Shown: piece by piece, positions 63,726 to 64,000 of the stretch
Numbering within the stretch: the stretch's first letter is position 1
Layout of the letters: the number at the start of each line of letters is the position of its first letter
Source of the DNA: Acidobacteriota bacterium
Lineage (GTDB): Bacteria > Acidobacteriota > Terriglobia > Terriglobales > Acidobacteriaceae
Length of the DNA: 64,000 bases
NCBI GenBank assembly: GCA_003225055.1
Contig: QIAU01000154.1
Span: 20,586-84,585 of the forward strand
Direction of reading: 5' to 3'
The notes under the pieces: model-generated
Databases searched by the model: none
What the model saw: the letters and a program-made list of their open reading frames with translations, nothing else
Told to the model about the DNA's origin: nothing
Translations under genes and position numbers: made by a program

Positions 63726-64000
63726 CTTACGCCCCATAGCTAAAGATAGCTAAAGCTAGGGGCTTCAAGGGCCACGCCCGCTATCGCAGGCGTTTCGGTC
63801 CTTAGGCGCAGTCCGCGCCTTAAAATCTCCAATGCCGAGGCGTGGTCGCGGATGGTCTCCAAACCGCAAGCCCAACAATGATGCTTCCTGTCCCACAACC
63901 GCTTTGGCACAGCTCGACCACACGGGCATTGTTGCGATGTGCCGCGGGCATTCACTTTCACCAGCCATCGACCAGCGCTTTCAGCCTTGTACGATAGCTT
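63726..64000 (-). mobile_element. Right end of a second copy of the IS605-type element
   Basis: Near-identical to 138-416: same hairpin arms (63731-63735 and 63759-63763, longer loop) and same tnpB 3' end. It continues past the window. Different outer flanks show an independent insertion. Confidence 0.85.
63740..64000 (-). CDS. TnpB C-terminal part, cut by the window edge
   Basis: Reads KVNARGTSQQCPCGRAV, CWACG and RDHASALEILRRGL. It has the zinc knuckle and last RuvC aspartate, with a longer tail than the copy at 167-1108 because it lacks the 10-bp duplication. The upstream part is outside the window, so whether it is a fusion or a normal tnpB is unknown. Confidence 0.75.
   Translation of the reverse strand, partial: KLSYKAESAGRWLVKVNARGTSQQCPCGRAVPKRLWDRKHHCWACGLETIRDHASALEILRRGLRLRTETPAIAGVALEAPSFSYL

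Overview
The window looks like a chromosomal segment of a soil-type Acidobacteriota bacterium (Terriglobia, Koribacter-like). This is inferred from gene content, not from a search. The pointers are many secreted S9, M28, M48 and S8 peptidases, PD40 propellers, secreted phosphoesterases, several TonB-C-terminal proteins, Crp/Fnr-type remnants, a DUF6632-like small membrane protein and high-GC coding sequence with good Shine-Dalgarno sites. No rRNA, tRNA, CRISPR array or prophage was seen.

Layout. Positions 138-1190 hold an IS200/IS605-type element whose single ORF fuses a truncated HUH (TnpA) domain to the RuvC/zinc half of TnpB. A near-identical element end lies at 63726-64000, so the window is bracketed by direct copies. 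Positions 1266-4532 encode a secreted GH38 alpha-mannosidase. Positions 11202 down to 4702 (minus strand) form a co-directional cluster: ECF-like sigma factor, TPR-CHAT caspase-like protease, soluble zinc-finger protein, secreted subtilase with an odd repeat insert, and HD-GYP phosphodiesterase. This is the best candidate for an undescribed system, a protease cascade under its own sigma factor. A decayed IS605 follows at 11369-11965, then a NicO-type metal permease, uvrC, a PD40 propeller protein, a broken phosphoesterase and a lipoprotein trypsin-like protease.

Positions 18555-33237 hold a broken YdcF-like gene, a nucleotide-sugar dehydrogenase, a TonB-like protein plus an M48 metalloprotease, an orphan Flp pilin, a LuxR-type two-component pair, a second membrane histidine kinase, an S9 peptidase and an M28 peptidase. 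Positions 33561-39393 hold two secreted phosphoesterases around a secreted VirB10/TrbI-like protein. Positions 39878-48310 hold rlmN, an M16 peptidase, two decayed Crp/Fnr genes beside two CRP-type operators, a TonB-like/PEBP pair with a clear terminator, Pal, and a receiver-TonB fusion.

Positions 48907-53482 are a complete branched-chain amino-acid type ABC operon (binding protein, two permeases, two ATPases) with overlapping genes. It meets a GntR/FCD regulator convergently. Upstream of that regulator on the minus strand is a two-gene molybdenum hydroxylase (2Fe-2S plus Tat-exported molybdopterin subunit), followed by a divergent TonB-dependent receptor. The right end (59697-63726) is a patchwork of small genes and debris: an integrase fragment joined to an SBBP-repeat fragment, an IS110 fragment, small membrane and lipoproteins, a SnoaL-like protein, an SDR lacking the usual tyrosine, and a 16-bp minisatellite.

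Starts were moved from the longest reading frame where an internal start has a better ribosome-binding site, signal peptide or overlap; each such choice is stated.
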